From Apodemus sylvaticus (Eukaryota; Chordata; Mammalia; Rodentia; Muridae), in assembly GCF_947179515.1 (NCBI RefSeq), contig NC_067472.1, positions 172,771,578-172,835,577 on the forward strand: 64,000 bases of DNA. The letters are read 5' to 3'. A model generated the notes under the pieces. That model saw nothing but the letters and a program-made list of their open reading frames with translations, had not been told where the DNA came from and searched no databases. Both the position numbers and the translations under genes were made by a program. Positions 22,230 to 33,152 of the stretch are shown piece after piece. How positions within the stretch are numbered: position 1 is the stretch's first letter; every line of letters begins with the position of its first letter.

Positions 22230-23900
22230 AATGCCTTTATAATTTCTATATAGCCATGTTAATGTTTTATAGATCTAAGTTTAAAACTTTATTTCGAACC
22301 ACATCTGTATGAATCTGTTAAAAATGTTCTTTTGGCTAGAACTCTCTATGTGAAGCCTCTAAGATAAGGCCAGACCTACACCCATCAACCTTGCAAGGAG
22401 TAGCCTGTAACCAGACCCCACTGTATGAAGGTCAAATAACAAAAGGAACCTGTAATATCAAAGCATAACTACAATTTTTGAAAGCAAAACCCAGTTTTAA
22501 ACAATCTTTTCTCCTTAAAATAATAGCAAACACATTATTTTCATATTGCAAAGTTTGTCTATTAGCTTGTGTGTTTGAGTGTATGTCAGTGTAACTTATT
22601 GAAGAGATATTACTTTAAGTCTTATTTTTTATAAGTCTGAGTTCTAGGATAAGAATGACATAAAACATTATGTCAATTTAGAAATACCTTAGAGACCTGT
22701 ATTTCTTGGCTTCTGTCATGCCACGTGTTGCTTAAGATAGCTTTAACCCTAAATTGTCAGTTTTAAACTTACCTTTTGTAACCCTCATTATATTTTTTAA
22801 ATCATGTCCAATAACTTATGAGTTAATACTCTATAGTCAAGGCATATAAAACATCTATACCTTTAGGCCAATTAGAAATAAAGATGAAGCGATTACACAA
22901 ATCTCATTAATTTAAACCAAATACATATATATTTTTCCAGCTGTAATTTCAGGGGAATAAAGCACCTTGACCCAAACCATCACCATGGTAGAAATTTTTC
23001 CAGGAGAATTAACCATTGAGTTTGAGGCTGCTGGCCTCTTAAAAAGTAGCTTTTTCTCCAGCTGTGTTTAACTCATAGTTAAGAATATGAAGCACCTTTA
23101 ATCATCTTCTTCTGTGTAAATTGCTGACTGGCAGGACTGCCAGTAGATAACGCCCTTTTTTTTTTTACCATTTTATTTTTTTCTTTTTAACATATAACAT
23201 AAACACAACAATCATTCAGCCACTCAAACAATATACAACATGAATTGACACACATATAGACAAGTTTGGTGCACCAAAGATAGGCAACAGACAGAAATGG
23301 AACTTGATGTCCAAAAATATCCAAATACCTTAACCAGAACTCAGAATATCTCCATTAGGACTCAGAGAGAAAATAGGATGTCTCTCATGTTCTTCTGTTT
23401 CTTGGAGAGTTTTGAAATTAGGTTTTAACCATCATCATCATCATCATCATCATCATCATTATTATTATTATTATTATTATACTTTTTGATACCATGTCCT
23501 GTACATGGTAAAACTGCTTTTCAGAAAACTGCTTTTTCTCTTGTTTAAGAGTTAACTTCTTATCTTCTTTTTCTTCTGGGAGTTCTGCCAGAGAAGTGAG
23601 GAAAGACATAGTGGCAACCACTGATAGTTATTCTATAGTGTCCTGCTTTTTTAACCCATATTAGGTTCATAAAAAGAGAAAGGGGTTTTAAAAATGTGAG
23701 ACACGGTATCCTGGCCATGAACATGTGGAGAGAGGTAGGAAGGGAGGAGAGCCCAGGAATTTCTTTGTAATTTAAGACTTACACTCTGCCTGAGTGGTTT
23801 TTTACCTTTGATTTCTCCTCTGACTTTTAAAGAATGAATTCTCCCCCAGAGAATTTATCTCGGTAAGCTCTATAAACTCCTCAGGTGTGAGTCAGCCTTC
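22230..23900. other. Provirus interior without recognisable coding sequence
   Basis: An AT-rich stretch inside the provirus where the polymerase fingers/palm, protease and most of gag should be. No retroviral motif is visible on the minus strand. It may be decayed internal sequence or a replacement. It includes the ATC/ATT repeat at 23,430-23,480. Confidence 0.5.
23430..23480. repeat. (ATC)n(ATT)n microsatellite
   Basis: About ten ATC triplets followed by about seven ATT triplets. Confidence 0.95.
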
Positions 23901-23922
23901 CGTGGAAGATTCAAAGTGCTTT

Positions 23923-24640
23923 TTAAAATTTTAAAGTGAAGGGGCTTGTTTTGGCTCTGGCCTTTTCTATATTAGAAATAAATCTTGAAGTTAGAGTGGC
24001 CATATGTCCTTTTAAATCTCGTAGCTTCTTTAAGAGGGCTATTAAAGCAAGCTCTCGCTCCCTGCGGGAGCCCTGGAATGCTTTCGCCCGGAGAGAGGGC
24101 CACATGCAGACCTGGCCCCAGACCTCTGGGCAAAAGGAACACCCAGAAAGTGTGGGGTGGACGCACCAGTGAAACGCCCTCCTGGTAAGGAGGCATGGCT
24201 GGCAGAGCAGAGTGGACATCTGACACCTTGGCTTTTGTTCTTAAGTCTGCTTCTTCTTTTATGACCGCCTGTCTCTAAACTGGCTCACGAGAGCCTGAAT
24301 CTCTCCTTCACTTTCAGAATCTTCCGTCTCTAAGATAGCTCATTGAAGAGCCAGAAAAATTGGACGTGACTGGGAAGTCCCCATCCCAATAAGTTTCTTT
24401 ATCACTGCTATTGCGTAATTAGTGGCAGAATCTGAAGCTACTCGCCCAAATAACCGCACAGGCTAGCAGAAAACACACTGCTTTAAAAACAGGGTCGTGA
24501 ACTTTCTTGTAATTCTCACTTAACTGTGGGGTTTGTTTTCCTTTTGTTCCACTGCAAACTTTTCGCCACTCTACCTTAATCTGCAGGGCGGGGCTAACTA
24601 GCCACACTCTCCATTGTACTTTAGACCAGAGACTCCGTGG
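23923..24640 (-). pseudogene. Probable gag remnant of the provirus
   Basis: Two minus-strand frames, 24,607-24,419 and 24,219-23,923, lie downstream of the leader and 5' LTR, where gag is expected. The second contains a charged helical segment ('ERELALIALLKKLRDLKGH'). There is no clear major-homology or zinc-knuckle motif, so the call rests on position. Confidence 0.4.
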
Positions 24641-24687
24641 CCTCTTTTACTGATTAATTTTTCTTTTATAACTTAAAACTTGCCCCA

Positions 24688-24832
24688 AATACCGGGAACT
24701 TCATAGCTTCTTAATACCAAGAGCTGTCTTGTCCCATTCATTACCGGGATCTTTATAGCCTCTTAATACCGAGAGCTGTCTTGGCCCATTACCGGGATCT
24801 TAATACCTCCCATATTCCGGGAATTTTAATTT
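24688..24832. repeat. Tandem repeat in proviral leader (about 47-52-base units)
   Basis: Units beginning 'taccgggaacttcatagc', 'taccgggatctttatagc' and 'taccgggatcttaatacc' recur with 'gagctgtctt…cccat' between them. This gives two full units and a partial third, between the 5' LTR and the gag region. Confidence 0.8.
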
Positions 24833-24897
24833 AATTAACCCTACTTACTGGGAATTTACCAGTGCACTACCCCCGACCATAAAAAGGTTCTGAATAC

Positions 24898-24918
24898 TCC
24901 GTACCGTACGGGCCACCA
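24898..24918 (-). promoter_or_regulatory. Candidate primer-binding site of the provirus
   Basis: Three bases inside the 5' LTR, the minus strand reads TGGTGGCCCGTACGG. A TGG start at this spot is the mark of a tRNA primer-binding site. I cannot assign the tRNA with confidence. Confidence 0.5.
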
Positions 24919-24921
24919 AAA

Positions 24922-25258
24922 TGTCACGTCCACCCTCGCCAGCAAAGAGGACGCCGTGACACCAGGGAGTTTCTTCCTTCTTATGGTTTATTCTGGAAAC
25001 CTAGAATTAAGCTTATTTCTTTTTTTGGCAGCCCTGGGCTCTCTCCCAGCCTGACCCTATATAGCCTACTCAGCCCCATCTGCCAAGGGAGATAGCCATC
25101 CGTTTCCTCATTGGTGAACTAAGTGAGTTCTTCATTAGCATGTAAGTGTGATAAGAAATACAGCACACTGCACATGTACTAAAGTAATTTACTACCAGGG
25201 AACTGTATGTGGCCAGTGCCATCTTGTAAAAGCGATGAACAAAAGGTGGCTTACTACA
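24922..25258 (-). repeat. 5' LTR of the minus-strand endogenous retrovirus
   Basis: A 337-base direct copy of 18,069-18,402 with the same TG…CA ends, TATA-type element (about 25,060-25,070) and polyadenylation signal (about 24,984-24,990). It has about 19 substitutions and one small indel relative to the other LTR. Confidence 0.93.
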
Positions 25259-25264
25259 ATGACC
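25259..25264. repeat. Target-site duplication (right) of the provirus
   Basis: ATGACC pairs with ATGATC at 18,063-18,068. The next codon, CAC, supplies the second zinc-ligand histidine of the interrupted finger. Confidence 0.85.
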
Positions 25265-26440
25265 CACCCTGTAGTAAAGTCCTGAGTGTCCAGAATGTGC
25301 AATGACCTTCATAAAGAGTATTCATCTCCTCCAGCACCAGATGATCCACACAGGAGAAAGGCCTTATGAATGCCTGGAAAGTGGGAAGCACTATAACCAC
25401 AAGGCATACCTCATCCAGCACAAGTGGATCCACAGTAGAAAAGTGGCTTTACCAGTGCAACAAATATGGAAAAATCTTCACCCAGAGGTCCAATTTTGTC
25501 CTGCATAGCAGTAAGACATACTGGAGAGAAATCTCTTGTGTGAACCAAATGTGGACAAGTCTTTCAAAGTCAGGGAGGTTTCCTTAGACACTTCATCATC
25601 CATAGTGGAGAGAACCCATACAAGTACTTTGAGTACAGACAGATCTTTAGACACACATCATACCACCTGTGGCACCAGCAGGCTTATACTGGGGAGAATT
25701 CCCATGAGTGCAGAGAGTCTGGGAAAGCCTTCCTTGAGAGTGGTGCCCTGATCCACCACTATGTGGTCCGCACTGTGGGGAAGCCCTTTAAAGAATGCTT
25801 TGAGCACAGCAAAGCCTTCAACCACAAGTTTTACCTCAGGAGACACCAATGCATTCATACTGGAGAGAAGTGCTATGTGTGCAGTGAGTGTGGAAAAGCC
25901 CTCACCCACTGTTCTGCATTCATCTTTCATAGAAAGGCCCCACACCAGACAGAAACCCTTTGAGTGCAGAGTGGTGTTGGAAAGCCTTCAGCAATCAGAA
26001 TGGTCTCCGCAGCAACTTCAGCATCCACACTGGAGAGAAGCCCTATGAGTTGGATGAGTGTGGGAAGGCCTTTGTGCTCATGCCAAGTCTTAAGAGGCAC
26101 AAGCGATTTTGTAGTGGGGGAAAAGACTTTTGAATGTATTGAGTGTGGGAATACAGTCTGCTGGAGCATGAACCTCATTCGGTACTCCCTCATCCACACT
26201 GGGGAGAAGCCCTATGAGTATGGTGAATTTGTGAAGGCCTTCACCTGCAGCTCCTCACTCAGGCACCATCAAAGGATGCACAGTGACAGCAACCCTCCCA
26301 GTGTGACAGAGGAGGGAAGACCATTGACAACCATACATGCCTCACTTACCATCAGTGAACTCATTTTGGTGAAAGATTGCTTGAATGTAACCTGTGAGAG
26401 GAATCTTTAGTCACAGGAAATGTCTTCTTCAGGATCTGAT
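25259..26440 (+). pseudogene. C2H2 zinc-finger gene exon, right part (degenerate finger array)
   Basis: This continues the finger begun at 18,004. Roughly ten fingers follow in changing plus-strand frames. Examples are 'CAMTFIKSIHLLQHQMIHTGERPYEC', then a finger around 'FYLRRHQCIHTGEKCYVCSECGK', and 'FECIECGNTVCW…LIHTGEKPYE' ending 'SSSLRHHQRMHS' near 26,280. The typical 'HTGEKPY' linkers identify a KRAB/Krüppel-type DNA-binding array. Stops, lost cysteines and frameshifts are frequent, so it is a pseudogene. Its parent cannot be named from sequence alone. Confidence 0.85.
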
Positions 26441-26476
26441 AATCTATGCCAAAGAGAAGCTCCACAAGTGTCTTGA

Positions 26477-26516
26477 CTGTAAAACAAACAAACAAACAAA
26501 CAAACAAACAAACAAA
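26477..26516. repeat. (AAAC)n microsatellite
   Basis: About ten AAAC units. Confidence 0.93.
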
Positions 26517-26519
26517 GCC

Positions 26520-27060
26520 ATTTCTATCACAGAATACAGTGTCATCTGAAAAGCAACATCAGCAGCAGACCCAGCCTTATTTCCCCTCTGAAAATTCACC
26601 CAGGAAAGAGCTCCAGGGATGGGGTGGAGGTAGAATCTTGTTTTACAGTCACACAGGAAACTTGAGTTACATCTCCCTCAAGTTTACCTTGTCATGTTAT
26701 CTCAGGGTTGTTTTACAAAGCACATGCAGACAATAACAAAAACACAGGTCTCTTCAGACAATCCTGCCAAACGTATGGGATGCCATTATATTGAATCCTC
26801 AGCTTATTTGGGGTGAGGTGGGTGTTTTAGAAGCTTTAGCCCTTTCCTGTGCCTTGAAAATTCACTTGGTGTTGGGGAGTTAGCTGAGAAAATCCTGTAA
26901 GTATGTATTACATATTTTTATGTTCTATGATGGTATTCTTGAGACCAGTAGCCTTTAGGATGGACAGGGTCACTTGAGCCGTGAAATACTTCATATGTAA
27001 GGCAAAAAGTACCCATATTTTTCCGAAGTATCTGCACTCTTGCAAATTACAACAGCCTTT
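26520..27060. other. Unassigned sequence
   Basis: It follows the zinc-finger exon and may include its old 3' untranslated region. No repeat or gene recognised. Confidence 0.4.
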
Positions 27061-27062
27061 TT

Positions 27063-27063
<1 letters not shown>

Positions 27064-27131
<68 letters not shown>
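27064..27131. repeat. (TC)n microsatellite
   Basis: An unbroken run of more than 30 TC units. Confidence 0.95.
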
Positions 27132-27132
<1 letters not shown>

Positions 27133-27167
27133 CCATCCCTCCCCCCTCTCTCTCACTCATGTTCTGT

Positions 27168-27172
27168 GTGTG

Positions 27173-27211
<39 letters not shown>
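27168..27211. repeat. (TG)n microsatellite
   Basis: TG run with one early interruption. Confidence 0.93.
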
Positions 27212-27213
<2 letters not shown>

Positions 27214-27329
27214 CTGTTTGGCCGGCATGTTTTTATGTACACTTCCTGTACACTAAGAGCCCAAAGAAGTCAGTTACAAAGGGAGTTATGGATGGCTGGT
27301 AGCCACCATGTAGATGCCGGCAAACAAAC

Positions 27330-28200
27330 CAAGTACTCTGCAAGATCAAACAATGCTATAAGGCAAAGGACTGCATCAAAAGGACAAAATGGCAGCCAAC
27401 AGGATGCGAAAGATATTCACTAAGCACACATCTGACAGAGGGCCAATATGTAAAATATTTAAACAACTCAAGAAAGTAGATAACCCACAAGCCAAATAAT
27501 CTAATTTAACATGTAGTACATGTCTAGACAGAATTTTCAACAGAAGATTATCAAATTGCTGATGATAACTCAAAGGAATGTACCACATTCTTACCCATTT
27601 GGAAAAAGCAAATCAAAATGACTCTGGAATTCTATCTTACAAGTTGCAGAATGACTAAGATCAATATAATAAGTAAATGTTCATGCTGCTGAGGGTATGG
27701 AGCAAGGGAATAGTTCTCCATTGCTGGTGAGAGTATAAATCTGCACAGCAAAAATGGAAATCAATATGGTGGATCCACAGAAAAGTAGGAACAAATTTGC
27801 CTGATGACACTTCTATAATAATCCAAGGTAGACACAAAGGATGTTTCACAGTAACACAAGAACTCTTGCTCAATCGACTGTGTTCTGAGCAGCTTTATTC
27901 ATAATAGTCACACACTGGAAAATAACTATATGTCCCTGAACTGAAAAATGAGAAAAAATGTGGACTATTTACAAAATAGAGTATTAAACAGCTGATAAAT
28001 ATATTGACTTTTTTTGAACATTGAGCATCAGAGAAATAATGTTCATAAAATTTTCAGGTAAATGCTTAGAGCAAGAAAAGATCACCTTGTATGAGGTAAA
28101 TTAGTCCTATAAACACAAATATAATATTTACTCACTTATACATGGATATTAGCCTTAAAATAAAGGACAACTTTTCTACATTTCACAGACCAAGAGAAGC
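27330..28200 (+). mobile_element. Old L1 3' fragment (ORF2 end and 3' UTR)
   Basis: Degenerate plus-strand matches follow the ORF2 C-terminal order. 'gcaaaggactgcatcaaaag' is equivalent to 'CKAKDTIKR', then come 'acagagggccaatatgtaaa' and 'aacaactcaagaaagtagat', a decayed 'gagggtatggagcaag' cysteine-rich section near 27,690, and the 'actcacttatacatggatatt' segment near 28,130. It is highly diverged. Confidence 0.75.
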
Positions 28201-28754
28201 TATGTAAAGAAAAGAACTCAAGGAAAGGTCACATGACCCTAGTGAGAAAAAGAATAAACATTTCCAAAGGATGAGGAGTCTGTATGGAGAAGCAGAGATT
28301 GGAATTTGGAGTAAACTACATATAGTTCTTAAAGAATGAATGACCATTGCATAGTCAGAATCTGTTAGAAAATGCAGCTTTAAGAAAGGGAAACAAAGAT
28401 CATTCACTGCTTGGAGGAAGTCATTCATAATGGAAAATACTTTTATTTATATTGATCAGGTGTTAGACATAAATGTGTTTGAGTTAAGATCAACTTTTTC
28501 CACATATTAGTTTATTTATAGACAGGGTCACATAAGAATGCAGTGTCTCAGAAAACAAAATGAAACAAAGCTAAAGACAGACAAACAAAGAGGATGCTTA
28601 AATTAGTGATGCAGCTCTGGAACCTATGCATGAAAGAATTGGAAGCCATGGGATTGGAGTGCAAGACGTTTCTGACTAAATTAGTGATGTTGTGAGCAGA
28701 CTATGCTCTGAGACAGTCATTTGAAAAACAAGTGTGAGGCTATTCCTGGTTGTT
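28200..28754. other. Unassigned sequence
   Basis: No clear gene or repeat. It may contain further decayed L1 tail. It ends where the duplicated block begins. Confidence 0.4.
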
Positions 28755-28879
28755 TACTTGGCTTCATCTGGAATGAACTACATTTCAGAAATGACATGCA
28801 CACTTGTGATCCTGATCTTGAGGCTGGAAGACACGGGCTTCTGACCAAGATCAGACCTTGACATGAAAGTCTTGATGCA

Positions 28880-28995
28880 TAATGGCCTCTAAAAGCTTAG
28901 GCCCATCCAGGGTAATTCACTTCTTTCATCTGGAGACTGAGGCAAACAGATTGAGTTCAAGATCATCCTGAGACAAAGCAATTATTAGATCCAGG
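28880..28995 (+). mobile_element. Degenerate B1 SINE inside duplicated block A
   Basis: 'ggagactgaggcaaacagattgagttcaagatcatcctgag' follows the B1 'gaggcaggcggatttctgagttcgaggccagcctgg' pattern. The same element sits at 56,950-57,050 in copy B. Confidence 0.6.
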
Positions 28996-29348
28996 CATGT
29001 TAATACACACTTTTAACCTTCTGCTGAAGGCCTGCATCAGGACTTTGGAAGAAGAAACACTCACTCTTCTTTGCCTTCTTGGACTTACTTGCCAGCAATA
29101 CGAATTCTCAAGGAAATACAGAAGAGCAGGGGAAATAACTGTCCTCATGGGACTGAGAAACTACCATATTCTTTGACTTTCCATTCACAGCTGCACCTTG
29201 TTGGGTTAGTTGGACTACAGACTGTAAGTCATTCATAAATTTCCTTGATAAATAGAGACATTTCATAAGTTATGTGACACTAGAGAACGTTGACTAAAAC
29301 AACGAAGTAACAGACATCGACACATAGACTCATAGGCATAGACAGAAA

Positions 29349-29352
29349 CACA

Positions 29353-29398
<46 letters not shown>
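29349..29398. repeat. (CA)n microsatellite
   Basis: A CA run with one TA interruption. The equivalent position in copy B is a CA-then-GA tract. Confidence 0.93.
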
Positions 29399-29401
<3 letters not shown>

Positions 29402-30283
29402 TAACAAGGAAAAGAAAAAGAGACAACCAAGTCTACCTTATTTTTCCCAATAGTACAGTTCTCATGTGATGTCCATCAAGTATCATGTTTTCCCAATATT
29501 AAATCATGCTCTCCTCTACTGGTAGTGATGAGCTTTATTTATTCAGCCTCTGTCAATTCTGTATAGTGCTACTGACATATTTTGGTTGCCTCCTCCTGAC
29601 CTCTGTCTGATTCAAATGCCAAGGCATTGACTGTGTTCACTGACACATAGCTAATATACAACCCTTTGGAAACTAGGAATTTTTAACACGTTTGGAAAGA
29701 ACCATTTGAGAGAACATAGGATCAGGAGTCATGGGAGATACATGTTAATCTTGTGTTCCTTTTCAATGTGGCACTCTCCCCTCTCAATCCCTTTCATTGC
29801 TTTCCTAGGATGTGTTTTCCTTCCAGGAAAGAATTATGCAATCAAGTATTGAATTAGAGATACAGGGCTGGGGCTGAGTTTGCTTTTCTTCTCTGACTCA
29901 ATTCTCTGAAAAAGGTGTCTTTGCTCTGTTCTATGTGCTTGCTTGTATGTGCTTCTCTATGTCAGCATCATTTGTTCTCATAAGCCAGGCTGACTTTTAT
30001 CTTCTTGGACAACCAGGCTGTCCTGGACTAGAAAGCTTTGGGCTGCCCTAACCAGACACAGGAGATATGAACCAATCACATTCTGATATTTATTAGCATC
30101 TGTACCTTTCTCAGTGAAGTCAGTAACTTTAAGAAGAAGCCATTTCAGAGAGAACCTCAGGTGAATCAGAGAATAGACCCAGACACTTCCTACATCCCAG
30201 TGATTCCAGGAAACAGCCTTGAAATTCCCTGAAAAAAGAGGTAAGGATGGAGAACAGATAGGCTCTGTCTTTGTGGAAGGAAA

Positions 30284-30410
<127 letters not shown>

Positions 30411-30959
30411 AGAGAGAGATGGAGATGGGGAGAGAGAAAGAGAGGCAGAGGGAGCTTGTGAGAATCTTCATCACAATTATGGGGAGATTACAGTGTTGAG
30501 TAGTTTCCTTTGAACAACACTTATAATCAAGGGGTTTAATTTTCTAAACTCTGAATGCAAATGTAAGGTGGGAACCATCTGTATATGTGTTTAAGGATAT
30601 ATCTTTGCCTCAATATGAATTTCATATTACTATTCATTCCTTTTTCAATATTTTCTCATGAAAGTATTGTTCTATGATACATTACAGTGAAAGACACCAC
30701 TATAATTTAAAATTCAATTAACCACAAAAATAGCTTTTTTTTTAAAGGTGTAAGGAAACAGATTGTTGTGATCTACTGCACAATTTGCTGTGTTTTTATG
30801 ATCTTCCCATCTGTTAAACAGGATTGTTTTTCATTGATAATTCAAGTTATATTCTTTGTTATATGGGCTGTTTTGTTCATTTTCTCTAACCTGGAAGCAT
30901 GCGTGGGGCTGTGTTGAAGTATTTACTGTCAGAAAACCCCGAGAGAATACTTCTTTTTT

Positions 30960-32405
30960 TCAAAATTCCATATATTTTTTATTTACATTTCAAATGATTT
31001 CACATTTTCTGGGCCCCCACCCCCCGAAAATCAAATAAGCCCAGATCCCTCCCCTTGTTCTCCCATACACCCTTTCTCACTTCCCTGTTCTGGTTTTGCC
31101 TTATACTGCTACACTGAGTCTTTCCAGAACCAGTGGCCACTCTTCCATTCTTCTTGTACCTCATTTCATGTGTGGATTATGTTTTGGGTATTCCAGTTTT
31201 CCAGGCTAATATCCACTTATTAGTGAGTGCATACCATGATTGATCTTTTGAGACTGAGTTACCTCACTTAGTATGATGTTCTACAGCTGCATCCATTTGC
31301 CTAAGAATTTCATGAATTCGTTGTTTCTAATGGCTGAATAGTACTCCATTGTGCAGATATACCACATTTTTCCCATCCATTCTTCTGTTGAGGGATACCT
31401 GGGTTCTTTCCAGCTTCTGGCTATTATAAATAGGGCTAGTATGAACATAGTGGAGCATATATCCATTTTACGTGCTGGGGAAAGCTCTGGGTATATGCCC
31501 ATGAGTGGCATAGCAGGATCTATCAGAAGTGACGTGCCCAGTTTTCTGAGGAACCACTAGACTAATTTCCAGAGTGGTGGTTCCAATTTGCAACCCCAAC
31601 CAGCAGTGGAGGAGTGTTCCTCTTTCTCCACATCCTCGTCATCAGCTGCTGTCTCCTGAGTTTTTAATCTCAGCCATTCTGACAGGTGTAAGGTGAAATC
31701 TAAGGGTTGTTTTGATTTGCATTTCCCTAATGAGTTATGAAGTTGAGCATTTTTTAAGATGCTTCTCTGTAATCTGAAGTTCTTCAGGTGAGAATTCTTT
31801 GTTTAACTCTGTGCCCCATTTTTAATAGGGTTATTTGGTTTTCTGGAGTCTAACTTCTTGATTTCTTTGTATATATTGGATATTAGCACTCTATCTGATG
31901 TAGGTTTGGTGAAGATCTTTTCCCAATTTGTTGGTTGTTGATTTGTCCTCTTGATAGTGTCTTTGGCTTTACAGAAACTTTGTAACTTTATGAGGTCCCA
32001 TTTGTCAATTCTTGATCTTAGACCATATGCTATTGGTGTTCTGTTCAGGAACTTTCCCCCTGTACCGATGTCCTCAAGGGTTGTCCCCAGTTTCTTTTCT
32101 ATTATCTTCAGAGTGTCGGGCTTTATGTGGAGGTCCTTGATCCATTTGGAGTTGAGCTTAGTACAAGGAGACAAGGATGGATCAATTCGCATTCTTCTGC
32201 ATGCTGACCTCCAGTTGAACCAGCAACATTTGTTTCTTTGACTATTGAGTCAATGGTTTCTATAGTATCTTCTGCATCTGAGATTCTTTCTTCCATCTCT
32301 TGTATTCTGTTTTTGATTTTTGCATCTATGGGCCCTGATTTCTTCTCAAGATTTTCTATCTCCAAAATTGCCTCCCTTTGTGATTTGTTAGTTGTTTCTA
32401 CTTCT
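30960..32405 (-). mobile_element. L1 with large internal deletion (ORF1 joined to ORF2 end)
   Basis: 3' UTR at about 30,960-31,220 and ORF2 C-terminus to about 32,228. Then, without a break, mid-ORF1 sequence runs from 32,230 to about 32,405. The minus-strand frame from 32,365 goes through ORF1 coiled-coil sequence ('RIQEMEERISDAEDTIE') into ORF2 ('GQHAEECELIHP') at about 32,230. Some 4 kb of ORF1/ORF2 is therefore missing. The 5' edge abuts the T-rich tail of the next L1. Confidence 0.88.
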
Positions 32406-33136
32406 TTTTTTTTCTTTTTTTCTTTTTTCTTTGTTTTTTTTTTCTTTTTTTATTCGATATAATTTTTTATTTACATTTCAAATGATTTCCCCTTTTCTAG
32501 CCCCACACTCCCCGAAAGTCCCATAAGCCCCTTTCTCTTCCCCTGTCCTCCCACACACCCCTTCCCACTTCCCCGTTCTGGTTTTGCCTAATACTGCTTC
32601 ACTGACTCTTTCCAGAACAAGGGGCCACTCCTCCTTTCTTCTTGTACCTCATTTGATGTGTGGGTCATGTTTTGGGTATTCCAGTTTTCTAGGTTAATAT
32701 CCACTTATTAGTGAGTGCATACCATGATTCACCTTTTGAGTCTGGGTTACCTCACTTAGCATGATGTTCTCTAGCTCCATCCATTTGCCTAAGAATTTCA
32801 TGAATTCATTGTTTCTAATGGCTGAATAGTACTCCATTGTGTAGATATAACACATTTTTTGCATCCACTCTTCTGTTGAGGGATACCTGGGTTCTTTCCA
32901 GCATCTGGCAATTATAAATAGGACTGCTATGAACATAGTAGAGCATGTATCCTTATTACATGGTGGGGAATCCTATGGGTATATGCCCAGGAGTGATGTA
33001 GCAGGATCTTCTGGAAGTGAGGTACCCAGTTTTCGGAGGAACCGCCAGACTGATTTCCAGAGTGGTTGTACCAATTTGCAACGCCACCAGCAGTGGAGGA
33101 GTGTTCCTCTTTCTCCACACCCTCTCCAACACCTGC

Positions 33137-33152
33137 TGTCTCCTGAATTTTT
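33137..33152. repeat. Target-site duplication (left) of the short nested L1
   Basis: TGTCTCCTGAATTTTT is repeated at 34,595-34,610. The poly(T) of the inserted L1 follows directly, so the final T's are ambiguous. Confidence 0.93.

Larger units (their letters stand above)
18069..25258 (-). mobile_element. Class II (ERVK-like) endogenous retrovirus, defective provirus
   Basis: Two direct LTRs of about 335 bases bound a 6.5-kb interior. Read on the minus strand it holds a probable gag remnant, the end of reverse transcriptase, RNase H, integrase and envelope pieces, each broken by stops. Counting by eye, the LTRs differ at roughly 19 of 335 positions, so the insertion is not recent. The six-base duplication, LTR size and integrase/envelope style fit a betaretrovirus-like group, but I cannot name the family. 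The core reverse-transcriptase segment with its active site was not found. Confidence 0.92.

Noticed and set aside
23430..23621. Minus-strand frame with poly-Met/Ile start
   Set aside because: The start is the ATC/ATT repeat; the rest shows no recognisable motif.
32200..32260. Spliced-and-reintegrated L1 as origin of the ORF1/ORF2 fusion
   Set aside because: The sequences at the junction in intact copies lack GT and AG at the required positions.
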